This document shows positions 41,004 through 49,835 of a stretch of DNA of 64,000 nt, in pieces. The translations under genes and the position numbers were made by a program. The stretch spans positions 23,151 through 87,150 of the forward strand of contig NZ_BSTT01000020.1 in NCBI RefSeq assembly GCF_030269685.1, given 5' to 3'. Source of the stretch: Actinomycetospora sp. NBRC 106378. Its GTDB lineage: Bacteria > Actinomycetota > Actinomycetes > Mycobacteriales > Pseudonocardiaceae. The first letter of the stretch is position 1, and the number at the start of each line of letters is the position of its first letter. A model generated the notes under the pieces. That model was not told the DNA's origin and did no database searches. It was given only the letters and a program-made list of their open reading frames with translations.

Positions 41004-42548
41004 GTGTGGACCACGACCGACACGCGTCTGGTGATCACCGCGGCGGCCTCGGTCGCGCTCGTGATCGTGCTGATCACCTCGCGACTGCGGTTGCACGCCT
41101 TCCCCGCCCTCATGACCGGCTCGCTCGTGCTCGGGCTCGTCGCCGGGCTGGGGCCGTCGAAGACGGTCGGGTCGTTCACCGACGGGGTCGGCGGCACGCT
41201 CGGCGACGTCGGGGTGGTCCTCGGGCTCGGCACGATGCTCGGGAAGCTGCTCGCCGACTCCGGCGGCGCCGACCTGCTCGCCGACACCCTGCTGCGCCGC
41301 TCCGGGCCCCGGATGCTGCCGTGGGCGGTCGCCCTGCTCGCGATGGTGCTCGGCATCCCGCTGTTCTTCGAGATCGGCGTGGTGCTCGTGCTGCCGATCG
41401 TGTTCACCGTCGCCGTCCGGCTCGACCGGGAGCGGGGGCACGAGGGCGGCCGGGACGAGCAGGGCCGCTCGACGATCCTGCGGGTCGGCATCCCCGCCCT
41501 CGCGGGCCTGTCCGCCCTGCACGCCTTCATCCCGCCGCACCCGGGCCCGCTCGTGGCGATCGACGCGCTGAAGGCGGACCTCGGGCAGACCCTGCTGGTC
41601 GGGATCGTGCTCGCCGTCCCGACGGTGGCCGTGGCGGGTCCGCTGTTCGCCCACTACGCCTCGCGGTGGGCCCACGCGGAGCCACCGGCGTCGCTGGTGC
41701 GCACCGCCGCGCCCGTGCCGGGACGTCAGCCGAGTGCCACCGCTGACACCGGACGTCAGCCGAGTGCCACCGCCGACACCGGACGTCAGCCGAGTGCCAC
41801 CGCCGACACCGGACGTCAGCCGAGTGCCACCGCTGACACCGGACGTCAGCCGAGTGCCACCGCTGACACCGCCGAGCACCCGCCGCCCGGCCTCACCGCC
41901 ACGCTCGCGACGATCCTGCTGCCCGTCGTCCTCATGCTCCTGCGCACCGTCGCCGACGTGGTGACCCCCGACGGCTCCGGCGTGCGGGCGGTGGCGGAGT
42001 TCGTGGGCGAGCCGGTCGTCGCGCTCCTGCTCGCCCTGCTCCTCGCCACGTGGACCTTCGGCTTCCGCCGCGGCCTGTCGGGCTCCGAGGTGTCCTCGCT
42101 CGCCGCGGCCGGCCTCGTCCCCGCCGCCTCCATCCTCGTCATCATCGGCGCCGGCGGCGGCTTCAAGCAGGTCCTCGTCGACTCCGGCATCGGCGACTCC
42201 CTCGCGAAGGCCGCGACCGGCGCCGGCATCCCGGTGCTGCTGCTCGCCTGGTTCGTGGCCGTGCTGATCCGCCTCGCCACCGGGTCGGCCACCGTCGCGA
42301 CCGTGACCGCCGCGGGCATCGTCGCGCCGGTCCTGGCGGCGGAGCCGAGCGCGTCGCCGGTCCTCGCCGCCCTCGCGGTCGGCGCCGGCTCGGTGTTCTT
42401 CTCGCACGTCAACGACGCGGGGTTCTGGCTCGTCCGGGAGTATTTCGGCATGTCGGTGCGCGACACGTTCCGGACGTGGTCGGTGATGGAGACCCTGGTC
42501 TCCGTCGTGGGGCTCCTCGCGGTGCTGGCGGCCTCCCTTGTCGTCTGA
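41004..42548 (+). CDS. gntP: gluconate permease, GntP family
   Basis: 514-residue transporter, about 12 membrane segments. It has SLVLGLVAGLGPSKTVGSF, GLGTMLGKLLADSGGADLL, GIPLFFEIGVVLVLPIVF, ALHAFIPPHPGPLVA and ATGSATVATVTAAGIVAP, all typical of GntP gluconate:H+ symporters. A loop of about 50 residues in the middle is five copies of GRQPSATADT, from the tandem repeat at 41721-41870. GTG start at 41004 with AAAGG eight bases upstream. It overlaps gntK by 11 bases. Confidence 0.93.
   Translation: MWTTTDTRLVITAAASVALVIVLITSRLRLHAFPALMTGSLVLGLVAGLGPSKTVGSFTDGVGGTLGDVGVVLGLGTMLGKLLADSGGADLLADTLLRRSGPRMLPWAVALLAMVLGIPLFFEIGVVLVLPIVFTVAVRLDRERGHEGGRDEQGRSTILRVGIPALAGLSALHAFIPPHPGPLVAIDALKADLGQTLLVGIVLAVPTVAVAGPLFAHYASRWAHAEPPASLVRTAAPVPGRQPSATADTGRQPSATADTGRQPSATADTGRQPSATADTGRQPSATADTAEHPPPGLTATLATILLPVVLMLLRTVADVVTPDGSGVRAVAEFVGEPVVALLLALLLATWTFGFRRGLSGSEVSSLAAAGLVPAASILVIIGAGGGFKQVLVDSGIGDSLAKAATGAGIPVLLLAWFVAVLIRLATGSATVATVTAAGIVAPVLAAEPSASPVLAALAVGAGSVFFSHVNDAGFWLVREYFGMSVRDTFRTWSVMETLVSVVGLLAVLAASLVV
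41721..41870. repeat. 30-bp tandem repeat, 5 copies, inside gntP
   Basis: Five exact-length 30-base units starting GGACGTCAGCCGAGTGCC, differing only at one C/T position. In frame they encode GRQPSATADT in a cytoplasmic loop of the transporter. Similar (21 of 30) to the repeat in the glycosyltransferase gene at 9721-9793. Confidence 0.97.
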
Positions 42549-44025
42549 CCCGGTCCTCGCGGTCGACGTCGGCACCACGTCCACCAAGGCGGTCCTCTTC
42601 ACGACGACGGGTGCGGTGCTGGGGGAGGGCGACCGCGGCTACGCGCTCGCCGAGCCCGAGCCCGGCGCGGCGGTGCAGGACCCGGAGACCGTCTGGGAGG
42701 CGGTCGGCGACGCGGTGCGCGACGCCGTCGGGGCCGCCGGCGGCCGCCGGCCGCAGGTGGTCGCCTTCTCGGCCGCGATGCACGGGCTGCTCGGGGTCGA
42801 CGACGCCGGCGACCCGGTCGGTCCGCTGCTCACGTGGGCAGACTCCCGGGCCGGCGACGTCGCCGGGGACCTGCGCCGTCGCGACGACGCCCTGGCCCTG
42901 CACCGCCGTACCGGCACCCCGATCCACTCGATGAGTCCGCTGGTCAAGCTCGCCTGGCTGCGCCGGGAACGGCCGAGCCTGCACGCGGCGCCGGCCCGGT
43001 GGAGCGGGATCAAGGAGTTCGTCGTCGGGCGGGCCGGCGGACGGCGGGCGGCCGACGCCTCGTGCGCCTCCGGTACCGGTCTCATGGACCTCGAGCGGCG
43101 GTGCTGGGACGACGAGGCCCTCGACCTCGCCGGGCTCACCGCGGACCGGCTCGACCCGATCGTCGACACGACCGCCGTCGTGGGGAAGCTCTCCGCGGCG
43201 GCGGCGCGGGAGTGGGACCTGCCGTCGGGAACGCCGCTCGTGGCGGGCGCGGGCGACGGCCCCCTGGCCAACCTCGGTCTCGGCGCCGTGCGCCCCGGCG
43301 TGCTGGCGTGCTCGATCGGCACCAGCGGCGCGCTGCGACTGGCCGTGGACCGTCCCGGGATCGACCCGCGCGGCCGGCTGTTCTGCTACGAGCTCACCCG
43401 CGACCGGTGGGTGGTCGGCGGGGCCGTGACCAACGGCGGTGTGGTGCTCGACTGGGCGTCCGAGACCTTCGGCGCCGACCCCGACACACTGCTGACCGAG
43501 GCGGCGGCCACCCCGCCGGGCGCCGACGGCCTGCTCGCGATCCCGCACCTGCTCGCCGAGCGCGCCCCGCGCTGGGACGGCGGCCTGGGCGGGACGTTCC
43601 TGAACCTGCAGCGCGCCCACGGGCGTGGGCACCTCACCCGGGCCCTGCTGGAGGGTGTCTGCCTGCAGCTGCGCCTCGTGCTCGACTCGGTGCGCGACGC
43701 GGGGATGGCGGTCGGGGAGATCCGGGCGACCGGCGGGTTCGCCCGCAGTGACTTCTGGCGGCAGCTGCTCGCGGACGTCCTCGGGATGCCGGTCGGGTAC
43801 GCCGAGGGCCACCAGGGCTCCGCCTACGGGGCGGCCCTGCTCGGCATGCAGGCCGTCGGACTGCTCGAGGACACCCCGGACGCGCTCGCCGACGCCGCCG
43901 ACCACGTCACCATCGCCGAGACCCTCGAGCCCGGGCCGTCGGCAGCGGGGCACACCCGCCGTCGGGACCTGGTGGAACGGGTCCACGACCAGCTCGCCGA
44001 GGTGGTCGGCGAGCTGCGCTCCTGA
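42538..44025 (+). CDS. gntK: gluconokinase (FGGY family)
   Basis: 495-residue sugar kinase phosphorylating gluconate to 6-phosphogluconate. It has LAVDVGTTSTKAVLF (ATP phosphate 1 motif), FSAAMHGLLGV, GAGDGPLANLG, CSIGTSGALRLA (phosphate 2) and TGGFARSDFWRQLLADVLG (adenosine motif). The start is probably TTG at 42538, overlapping gntP. Context with gntP supports gluconate as substrate over xylulose or glycerol. Product 6-phosphogluconate yields ribulose 5-phosphate, the acceptor used by HxlA. Confidence 0.92.
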   Translation: MSSDPVLAVDVGTTSTKAVLFTTTGAVLGEGDRGYALAEPEPGAAVQDPETVWEAVGDAVRDAVGAAGGRRPQVVAFSAAMHGLLGVDDAGDPVGPLLTWADSRAGDVAGDLRRRDDALALHRRTGTPIHSMSPLVKLAWLRRERPSLHAAPARWSGIKEFVVGRAGGRRAADASCASGTGLMDLERRCWDDEALDLAGLTADRLDPIVDTTAVVGKLSAAAAREWDLPSGTPLVAGAGDGPLANLGLGAVRPGVLACSIGTSGALRLAVDRPGIDPRGRLFCYELTRDRWVVGGAVTNGGVVLDWASETFGADPDTLLTEAAATPPGADGLLAIPHLLAERAPRWDGGLGGTFLNLQRAHGRGHLTRALLEGVCLQLRLVLDSVRDAGMAVGEIRATGGFARSDFWRQLLADVLGMPVGYAEGHQGSAYGAALLGMQAVGLLEDTPDALADAADHVTIAETLEPGPSAAGHTRRRDLVERVHDQLAEVVGELRS

Positions 44026-44029
44026 GGGA

Positions 44030-45265
44030 TCAGGTCCCGGCGGGGGCCCCGCCGACGACGGCCGCGTCGTCGGGGATCGGCGCCGTGGCGGCGACGGTCG
44101 TCCCCTCGCCGGGCCGGGACGTCACGGTCAGCGTGCCGCCGAGGAGCTCGGCGCGCTCGCGCAGCGAGGCGAGGCCGAACCCGCCGTCGTCCCCGGTCGC
44201 CACCGGGCCCTCCCGGGGGGCGTCGGTGCCGACCCCGTCGTCGGTCACCTCCAACCGCACCCCGGCGGGATCGGTGTCGAGCCGGATGGACACCCGCGTC
44301 GCGTCGGCGTGCTTGATGACGTTCTGCAACGCCTCCTGGGCGATCCGGTAGAGGGCGATCTCGAGGTGGTCGGGGAGATCCACGTCGGCGACGTGGAGGG
44401 ACGGGGCGACCCCCGGCAGGTCGGACGCCAGGGCGGCGAGTGCGCCCGCGAGACCGAGGTCGTCGATCACCGGCGGGCGCAGGGCGCCGATCGCGGCCCG
44501 GGCCTCGCCCAGCGTCGTGTCGACGAGGCCGCACGCGGTCCCGATGTCGGTCCGCGCCGGCTCGTGGTCGCCGCGCTCGAGATGGGTGAGGGCCGCGTCG
44601 AGGTGGAAGGAGAGGGAGACGAGTCGCTGGGAGATGCCGTCGTGGATGTCGCGGGCGAGCTGACGCCGTTCGGTCTCCTGGGCCGCCACGGTGCGCTCGG
44701 CGAACCGCTCGTGGGCCCGCTCGCGGAGGGCGAGGCGTCGATGCATCCGGGCCTGGTGCACCGAGCCCGCGAGCAGTCGGCCGATCGCGAGCAGCAGGCG
44801 CACGTCGCGGTCGTCGAACTCGTGCCGGTCGCGGGTGTGCACGTTGAGCACGCCGGTCAGACCCCACGGTGCGCTGATCATCGGGACCGAGACCATCGAG
44901 GTGTAGTCCCGCCCCCGCAGCGAGGGGATCGGGATGTAGCGCGGGTCGGACTCCTTGTCCTCGACGATCACCACCGGTTCGAGGTGACTGGCCACCCAGC
45001 CGCTCACCCCGCGGCCGAGCGGCAGGTGCACCGAGCCGACCTCGGCGTCGAAGGGAGGGGTCGCCCCGAGCAGCGTCAGCGCCCGTTCCGAGTCGTCCAG
45101 GACGTGGACGAAGCAGACGTCGGTCGCCGTGGCGGTGGTGATCACCTGCGCGACGGCAGCCGCGCGGGCCTCCGGGTCCGGTCCGGTCGAGGTGGCGGCC
45201 TCGATGATCGCGAGCAGGACGGCGTTCTCGCGTTCCGGATCGGCGAGCCCGAGGCTGCTGATCAT
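44030..45265 (-). CDS. GAF-domain sensor histidine kinase (NarL-type two-component system)
   Basis: 411-residue soluble kinase without membrane segments. An N-terminal GAF-like sensor (about 25-190) contains VCFVHVLDDSERALTLLGA and SMVSVPMISAPWGLTGVLNV. It is followed by the HisKA_3 dimerisation helix ERRQLARDIHDGISQRLVS with the phospho-histidine, then the HATPase segment YRIAQEALQNVIKHA and DDGVGTD, GFGLASLRERAELLGG. ATG at 45265, with GGGAG eight bases upstream. It is 50 bases downstream of the regulator gene and convergent with gntK (4-base gap). The ligand is unknown; GAF may bind a metabolite or redox cofactor. Confidence 0.9.
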   Translation of the reverse strand: MISSLGLADPERENAVLLAIIEAATSTGPDPEARAAAVAQVITTATATDVCFVHVLDDSERALTLLGATPPFDAEVGSVHLPLGRGVSGWVASHLEPVVIVEDKESDPRYIPIPSLRGRDYTSMVSVPMISAPWGLTGVLNVHTRDRHEFDDRDVRLLLAIGRLLAGSVHQARMHRRLALRERAHERFAERTVAAQETERRQLARDIHDGISQRLVSLSFHLDAALTHLERGDHEPARTDIGTACGLVDTTLGEARAAIGALRPPVIDDLGLAGALAALASDLPGVAPSLHVADVDLPDHLEIALYRIAQEALQNVIKHADATRVSIRLDTDPAGVRLEVTDDGVGTDAPREGPVATGDDGGFGLASLRERAELLGGTLTVTSRPGEGTTVAATAPIPDDAAVVGGAPAGT

Positions 45266-45314
45266 GCGTCCGGCTCCCGTCGCGGGGCGTTCCCGTGGTC
45301 GCGGTCCGTCCGCC

Positions 45315-45992
45315 TCACTGGAACATCCCTTCCCGCAGTGCGGCCGCCACCGCGGCCGTGCGGTCGGCGACCCCGAGCTTGCGCAGCACCGCCCGCACAT
45401 GGGTCTTCACCGTCTGGTCGCCGATGACCAGCCGCGACGCGATCGCCCGATTGCTGCAGCCGGAGGCCATCAGCGCGAGCACCTCGCTCTCCCGGTGGGT
45501 GAGTCCGAGGTGGGCCCCGGGCCAGAACTCGTCGCGCTCGAGGCGCGCCGCCGAGGTCGCGACGCGGCCCGCCATGGTGGCGTCGATGACGGTGGTGCCG
45601 GCGGCGGCCAGCTCGAGCTGCGCGACCAGTTCCTCGCCGCGGATGCGTTTGAGCAGGTAGCCCGCCGCGCCCGCGCGCAGCGCCTGGAAGACGTACTGCT
45701 CGTCGTCGTAGACCGAGAGCAGCACCACCCGCTGCCCGGGCACCCGCTCGGCGAGCTTGCGGCACAGATCCAGGCCGCTCTCACCGACCAGACGCACGTC
45801 GGCGAGCACGAGGTCGGGCCGGAGCGAGACGACGGCCTCGAGCGCGTCCGCCACGTCGTGCGCGGAGCCCACGACCCGGATCCGGTCGACGAACGGCGCC
45901 AGCATCTGCTTCAGCCCGGCCACGACCATCTCGTGGTCGTCGACCACGACCAGACTCAGGGGTTCCGTCGCGGACGGCGGTGCGACGGTCAC
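45315..45992 (-). CDS. NarL/LuxR-family response regulator
   Basis: 225 residues. The receiver domain has VVVDDHEMVVAG, the phospho-acceptor aspartate in LADVRLVGESG, SVYDDEQ and YLLKRI. The LuxR-type HTH has LTHRESEVLALMASGCSNRAIA and DQTVKTHVRAVLRKLG. The GTG at 45992 follows TACCAT by six bases, the spacing of a leaderless actinobacterial promoter; the frame stays open 105 bases further upstream. Partner of the downstream GAF kinase. It sits between the gluconate genes and the RuMP cycle cluster and could regulate either. Confidence 0.88.
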   Translation of the reverse strand: MTVAPPSATEPLSLVVVDDHEMVVAGLKQMLAPFVDRIRVVGSAHDVADALEAVVSLRPDLVLADVRLVGESGLDLCRKLAERVPGQRVVLLSVYDDEQYVFQALRAGAAGYLLKRIRGEELVAQLELAAAGTTVIDATMAGRVATSAARLERDEFWPGAHLGLTHRESEVLALMASGCSNRAIASRLVIGDQTVKTHVRAVLRKLGVADRTAAVAAALREGMFQ

Positions 45993-46104
45993 CGGGTCAT
46001 GGTAGGAGCCGGAGCCCGGGCCGCGGGGGTTTCCGGAGCTCCGATCTCCACCGCAGCCCGGTAGGTCGGTCCCGCTCGTCCCGGTCGTCCCGGTCACGCG
46101 TGGT

Positions 46105-46371
46105 CTACGTCGACGGGCCGGGCCACAGCGGGGACAGTTCGGGGTGGTCGTCGTCCACCAGCCGGTGCGCCAGCGCGACCGCCTCCTCCCGGTCCATCCC
46201 GTCCTCGTCGCCCGCCGTCGCCGCGTAGGACTCCAACGTGCCGCTCAGCTCGTCGGCGGCCGAGGCGGACACCCCGGCGTACCCACCGTTGCGGCACCGC
46301 GCCCGCACCACCGCGGCGGCGTGGCGCAACAGCGTCTGCTCACCCTCCGGGGCGGAGGCTCTCTCGATCAT
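46105..46371 (-). CDS. small hypothetical protein
   Basis: 88 residues from ATG at 46371 with GAGGGAG upstream. A soluble, mildly acidic protein: EGEQTLLRHAAAVVRARCRN, then a helix ending GMDREEAVALAHRLVDDDHP and LSPLWPG. No recognised family. It lies between the response regulator and rpe on the same strand. Confidence 0.55.
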   Translation of the reverse strand: MIERASAPEGEQTLLRHAAAVVRARCRNGGYAGVSASAADELSGTLESYAATAGDEDGMDREEAVALAHRLVDDDHPELSPLWPGPST

Positions 46372-46454
46372 GGTGACTCCCTCGTGCTCGTTCGGGGTGC
46401 ACACGCCGCTCGCGCGTCCGCGGCACCGTCTCCGTCTCGTCCGGCCGGTCTCCG

Positions 46455-47135
46455 TCAGGGCGCTGCAGGGGCGTCCGCGAGAACGCGGTGGAGGTCCTCG
46501 ACCGCCGCCCGTTTCCCCGCGGGGTGGGTGAGCAGGGCCGAACCGGCGACGAGGAGCTCCGCGCCGGACCTCCGGGCCCCCGCCGCGGTGTCCGCCGAGA
46601 TCCCCCCGTCCACCTCGATCTGGATCAGCCGGCCCGACGCGCGGACGATCTCGCGTGCCTCCGAGACCTTCTTCTCCATCGCCTCGATGTAGTCCTGGCC
46701 GCCGAACCCGGGGTTGACCGTCATGACGAGGACGTGGTCGAGCTGATCGAGGACGTAGGGCACGAAGTCGAGGGAGGTCGACGGGTTCACCGCGACACCG
46801 GCCCGGGCGCCGAGGTCCCGGATCCGGGACAGCGTGCGGTGCAGGTGCGGACACGCCTCGACGTGCACGATGATCGTCTCGCAGCCGGCCGCGGCGAAGT
46901 CGGCCAGGACCGGGTCCGGGTCGGCCACCATCAGATGGGCCTCGAAGGGCACGGTGACGTAGGGACGGCAGGCACCGACGACGTCGGACCCGAACGTCAG
47001 GGCCGGGACGAAGTGCCCGTCCATGATGTCCCACTGGATGCGGTCGACGCCGGCCGCGGTCAGGTCGAGGACCTCGCCGCCGAGGCGGGAGTAGTCGGCA
47101 CCGAGGACCGAGGCGACGATCTGTGGATCGCTCAC
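46455..47135 (-). CDS. rpe: ribulose-phosphate 3-epimerase
   Basis: 226-residue TIM-barrel metalloenzyme interconverting ribulose 5-phosphate and xylulose 5-phosphate. Signature segments: VASVLGADYSRLGGEV, DIMDGHFVPALTFG (metal aspartate and histidine), AHLMVADP, VMTVNPGFGGQ and IEVDGGISADTAAG. GTG start at 47135. It regenerates the formaldehyde acceptor of the RuMP cycle. Same strand as the aldolase gene, 156 bases downstream of it. Confidence 0.96.
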   Translation of the reverse strand: MSDPQIVASVLGADYSRLGGEVLDLTAAGVDRIQWDIMDGHFVPALTFGSDVVGACRPYVTVPFEAHLMVADPDPVLADFAAAGCETIIVHVEACPHLHRTLSRIRDLGARAGVAVNPSTSLDFVPYVLDQLDHVLVMTVNPGFGGQDYIEAMEKKVSEAREIVRASGRLIQIEVDGGISADTAAGARRSGAELLVAGSALLTHPAGKRAAVEDLHRVLADAPAAP

Positions 47136-47291
47136 CCGAGGCCTCCGTCTCCGACCCCTCGACGCGCATGCTGGTGCCGGGCGTCCCCGCAGGGGATCAC
47201 CGACCGACCGTCGCCGGTGGAGCGTCCAGATGGCCATTGCACAGGGGTGCCTTCCGTTCGGTGGTGTCGGTGTCGATGACCCGCCGGGGCC

Positions 47292-48269
47292 TCACCGCAC
47301 GGAGGCGTTCGCGACCGCCCGCTCGGAGAGGGCCTTCTGGGCGGCGGCCCAGCCGTCGTCGCTGCCCTGCCACGTCTCGAGGGCGGGGCCCACCAGCGCG
47401 CGGCCGAACGAGTAGGTCAGCTCCCAGGGGAGCGGCGTGATCTCCTGCATCGCCGCCAGGTTCGCGGTCGCCTCCTCCGGGCTCTGCCCTCCGGAGAGGA
47501 ACGCGATCCCCGGCACGCCCGGCGGCACGGTCTCGCGCAGCGTGTCCACGGTGGACTGCGCGACCTCCGAGGCCGCGGGCTGCTGCGCGCACCCGCCGCC
47601 CGCCACCACCATGTTCGGCTTGAGCACGATGCCGTCGAGCCGCACCTCCATCAGGCCGAGTTCGGTGAAGACCGCGCGCAGGACCGTCGTCGTCACCCGG
47701 CGGCACGCCTCGAGCGAGTGGTCCCCGTCCATCACCACCTCGGGCTCCACGATCGGCACGAGGCCCGCCTCCTGACACAGCCCGGCGTAGCGCGCGAGGG
47801 CGTGCGCGTTGGCGTGGATCGCGCGGGCACTGGGGAGGCCGTCACCGATGGAGAAGACGGCACGCCACTTGGTGAAGCTCGCGCCGAGGTCGACGTACTC
47901 CTCGAGACGGCCCCGCAGCCCGTCGAGCCCTTCGGTGATCTTCTCGTCCGGGGCTCCGGCGAGCGGTGTCGCCCCGGTGTCGACCTTGATCCCGGCGAGC
48001 ACACCCCGCTCGGCGAGCGCGGCGGGGAACGTGGTCCCGTCCGAGAGCTCCTGACGGAACGTCTCGTCGGAGAGGATGGCGCCGCTGATCGAGTCGGAGA
48101 GCCCGGCCGTGGTGAGGAGCAGTTCGCGGTAACGGCGCCGGTTCTCCTCGGTGGGCTCGACGCCGACGCCCTCGAGGCGCTTCGACATCGTCCCGACGCT
48201 CTCGTCCGCGGCCAGGATGCCCCGCCGGTCGGACACCATCGTTCGTGCGATCTCGTGCAGCGTCGGCAT
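47292..48269 (-). CDS. fba: class I fructose-bisphosphate aldolase
   Basis: 325-residue Schiff-base aldolase of the eukaryotic-type class I family: RGILAADESVGTMSKRLE, TKWRAVFSIGD, IVEPEVVMDGDHSLEAC, the lysine of GIVLKPNMVVAGG, and FLSGGQSPEEATANLAAM. It cleaves fructose 1,6-bisphosphate (and can condense sedoheptulose bisphosphate) in the rearrangement phase of the RuMP cycle. ATG at 48269 with GGGAGA five bases upstream. It is divergent from the hxlB operon across an 840-base intergenic region. Confidence 0.95.
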   Translation of the reverse strand: MPTLHEIARTMVSDRRGILAADESVGTMSKRLEGVGVEPTEENRRRYRELLLTTAGLSDSISGAILSDETFRQELSDGTTFPAALAERGVLAGIKVDTGATPLAGAPDEKITEGLDGLRGRLEEYVDLGASFTKWRAVFSIGDGLPSARAIHANAHALARYAGLCQEAGLVPIVEPEVVMDGDHSLEACRRVTTTVLRAVFTELGLMEVRLDGIVLKPNMVVAGGGCAQQPAASEVAQSTVDTLRETVPPGVPGIAFLSGGQSPEEATANLAAMQEITPLPWELTYSFGRALVGPALETWQGSDDGWAAAQKALSERAVANASVR

Positions 48270-49109
48270 CGGTCTCTCCCTCTTCTGGTGATGACGCGCC
48301 CTCGGGCACGGCGCGCCCCCGGAGACGGCGCGCTGTGGTGCGGCGGGCGGCACCCGTCCGGTGGAACGGCCCCGGCCGTGACCGGCACGCGGCCGTGGAC
48401 GGGCCGGGCGGCGTCGGCGACCGGCGGGGCCCGTCGATCGGCCGGCCGGCCGCGGGACGACCGTGGGCACCGGCAGGGCGAGCAGGCGTCGCGCCGTCCG
48501 CGGGACGATCGACCCCGTGCAGGCCGTCGTCCCCGGGGGCGGTGGACGACGAGCGGCGGGTCCGTCGAGAGCGGCTTCGAGCGGCCCTGACGTGACCCTT
48601 TGTAGCGGCCGCTCGGAGTGAGCGCAACCACACCGTGGTGCCCGGCCTCGCGGGTGGGACGACGATCCCGCCCATCGACTTCCCCGTCGTCGCAGGTCAG
48701 GGAGCCGAGCGGCGGGCAGGTCCACCCTCGACCGCGCCGGGACGACCGCACCGAGCGGCCGGTCCCGGCCGTACGGACCGTGCCGGAAGGAGGGCTCCGG
48801 CTCACCCGTCGCCTCCCCCACGTGGGGGAGGTCAGCACGTGACCGGCGTCATTAGCGTCCGGCGCCATGACCTCGACGACGCGGCGCCCGACCAGCTCCG
48901 GACGGCCCCGTGGACCCACCCCCGGCGGGACCCGGATGCACCCGCGGTGAGGCCCTGCGCACCGACGAGGAGCCGCGCCGGGACGCCGTGACCACCGGCG
49001 GGCGGGGGCGCCTGCCGAGGTCGGGGCGGGGCCGGCGGCACGTGAGCACGTCCGCCCGCCCGTGGCGTGCGGTCCCGCAGTCCCCACCGACAGAGACCGA
49101 GGTCCTCCC
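48270..49109. promoter_or_regulatory. 840-base divergent intergenic region with palindromes
   Basis: No convincing gene; the open frames lack codon structure. It holds a perfect 10-bp palindrome AGCGGCCGCT (48604-48613). It also holds a perfect 20-bp palindrome, CCTCCCCCAC and its complement (48812-48831), directly followed by GGTCA-GCACG-TGACC (48830-48844). The last shares half-sites with the palindrome upstream of the whiB3-like gene. It is the likely regulatory region for fba-rpe (minus) and hxlB-glpX-pfk-tkt-hxlA (plus). The protein that reads it is unknown. Confidence 0.55.
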
Positions 49110-49712
49110 ATGGCGGCCGAACAGCCCGGTACGAGCACGGTCGAGAGGGTCGACCCCTCCCGCTTCGACGACGCCGTCGCCCTGATCACGGGGGAGCACG
49201 CCCGGACCCTCGCCGGGGTCGACGCCCGGGCGTGGGCCCGGGCCGGGGCGCGGGTGCTCGACGCGCCCGCGGTGTTCACCGTGGGCACCGGTCGCAGCGG
49301 GCTGGCCCTGCAGATGGCGGCGATGCGCTTCATGCACCTGGGGAAGTCCGCCCACGTGGTCGGGGGGACCACCACCCCGGCGATCGGGGAGGGCGACGTC
49401 CTGGTCGCGGCCTCGGGGTCCGGATCGACGGCACGGGTGGTCGCGGCGGCGAGAACGGCGTCCGAGCAGGGCGCCTCGGTGCTGGCGATCACCACGGATC
49501 CCGGATCCGATCTCGCCGCTCTCGCGACCGAGGTCCTCGTCGTACCCGCCGCCGACAAGCAGGACTTCGACGGCACGGCATCCGAGCAGTACGCCGGGAG
49601 CCTGTTCGAACAGGCCGTCCTGATCCTCAGCGACGCGCTGTTCCACGTGCTGTGGCAGAGCAGCGGCTCCCAGGCCCGCGAGCTGTGGCGCCTCCACGCC
49701 AATCTCGAGTGA
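49110..49712 (+). CDS. hxlB: 6-phospho-3-hexuloisomerase
   Basis: 200-residue SIS-domain isomerase converting 3-hexulose 6-phosphate to fructose 6-phosphate, second step of formaldehyde fixation. It shows VFTVGTGRSGLALQMAAMR, LVAASGSGSTARVVAAAR, ITTDPGSDLAALA and the family-typical FDGTASEQYAGSLFEQAVLI with catalytic glutamate, then LHANLE at the C-terminus. Together with hxlA at 54540 it defines the RuMP cycle. ATG at 49110; GAGG seven bases upstream. First gene of the plus-strand operon, 123 bases before glpX. Confidence 0.94.
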   Translation: MAAEQPGTSTVERVDPSRFDDAVALITGEHARTLAGVDARAWARAGARVLDAPAVFTVGTGRSGLALQMAAMRFMHLGKSAHVVGGTTTPAIGEGDVLVAASGSGSTARVVAAARTASEQGASVLAITTDPGSDLAALATEVLVVPAADKQDFDGTASEQYAGSLFEQAVLILSDALFHVLWQSSGSQARELWRLHANLE

Positions 49713-49835
49713 CCCGGCGGTGACCGACGACGGACGTCGGGCCCCCGGGGGCCGTTCCCGTCGCCGGTCGGTCGACCCCGACGTGCTCGCCGTGGTCGGT
49801 CCCCCTCCCCGTGGCGAACAGAGACGGAGCTCGAC

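Noticed and set aside
41721..41870. CRISPR array from the five 30-bp units
   Set aside because: Units are directly contiguous without spacers and read in frame inside gntP.
48618..48842. Small frame in the RuMP intergenic region as a gene
   Set aside because: No ribosome site, no codon bias and no recognisable protein; the palindromes overlap it.
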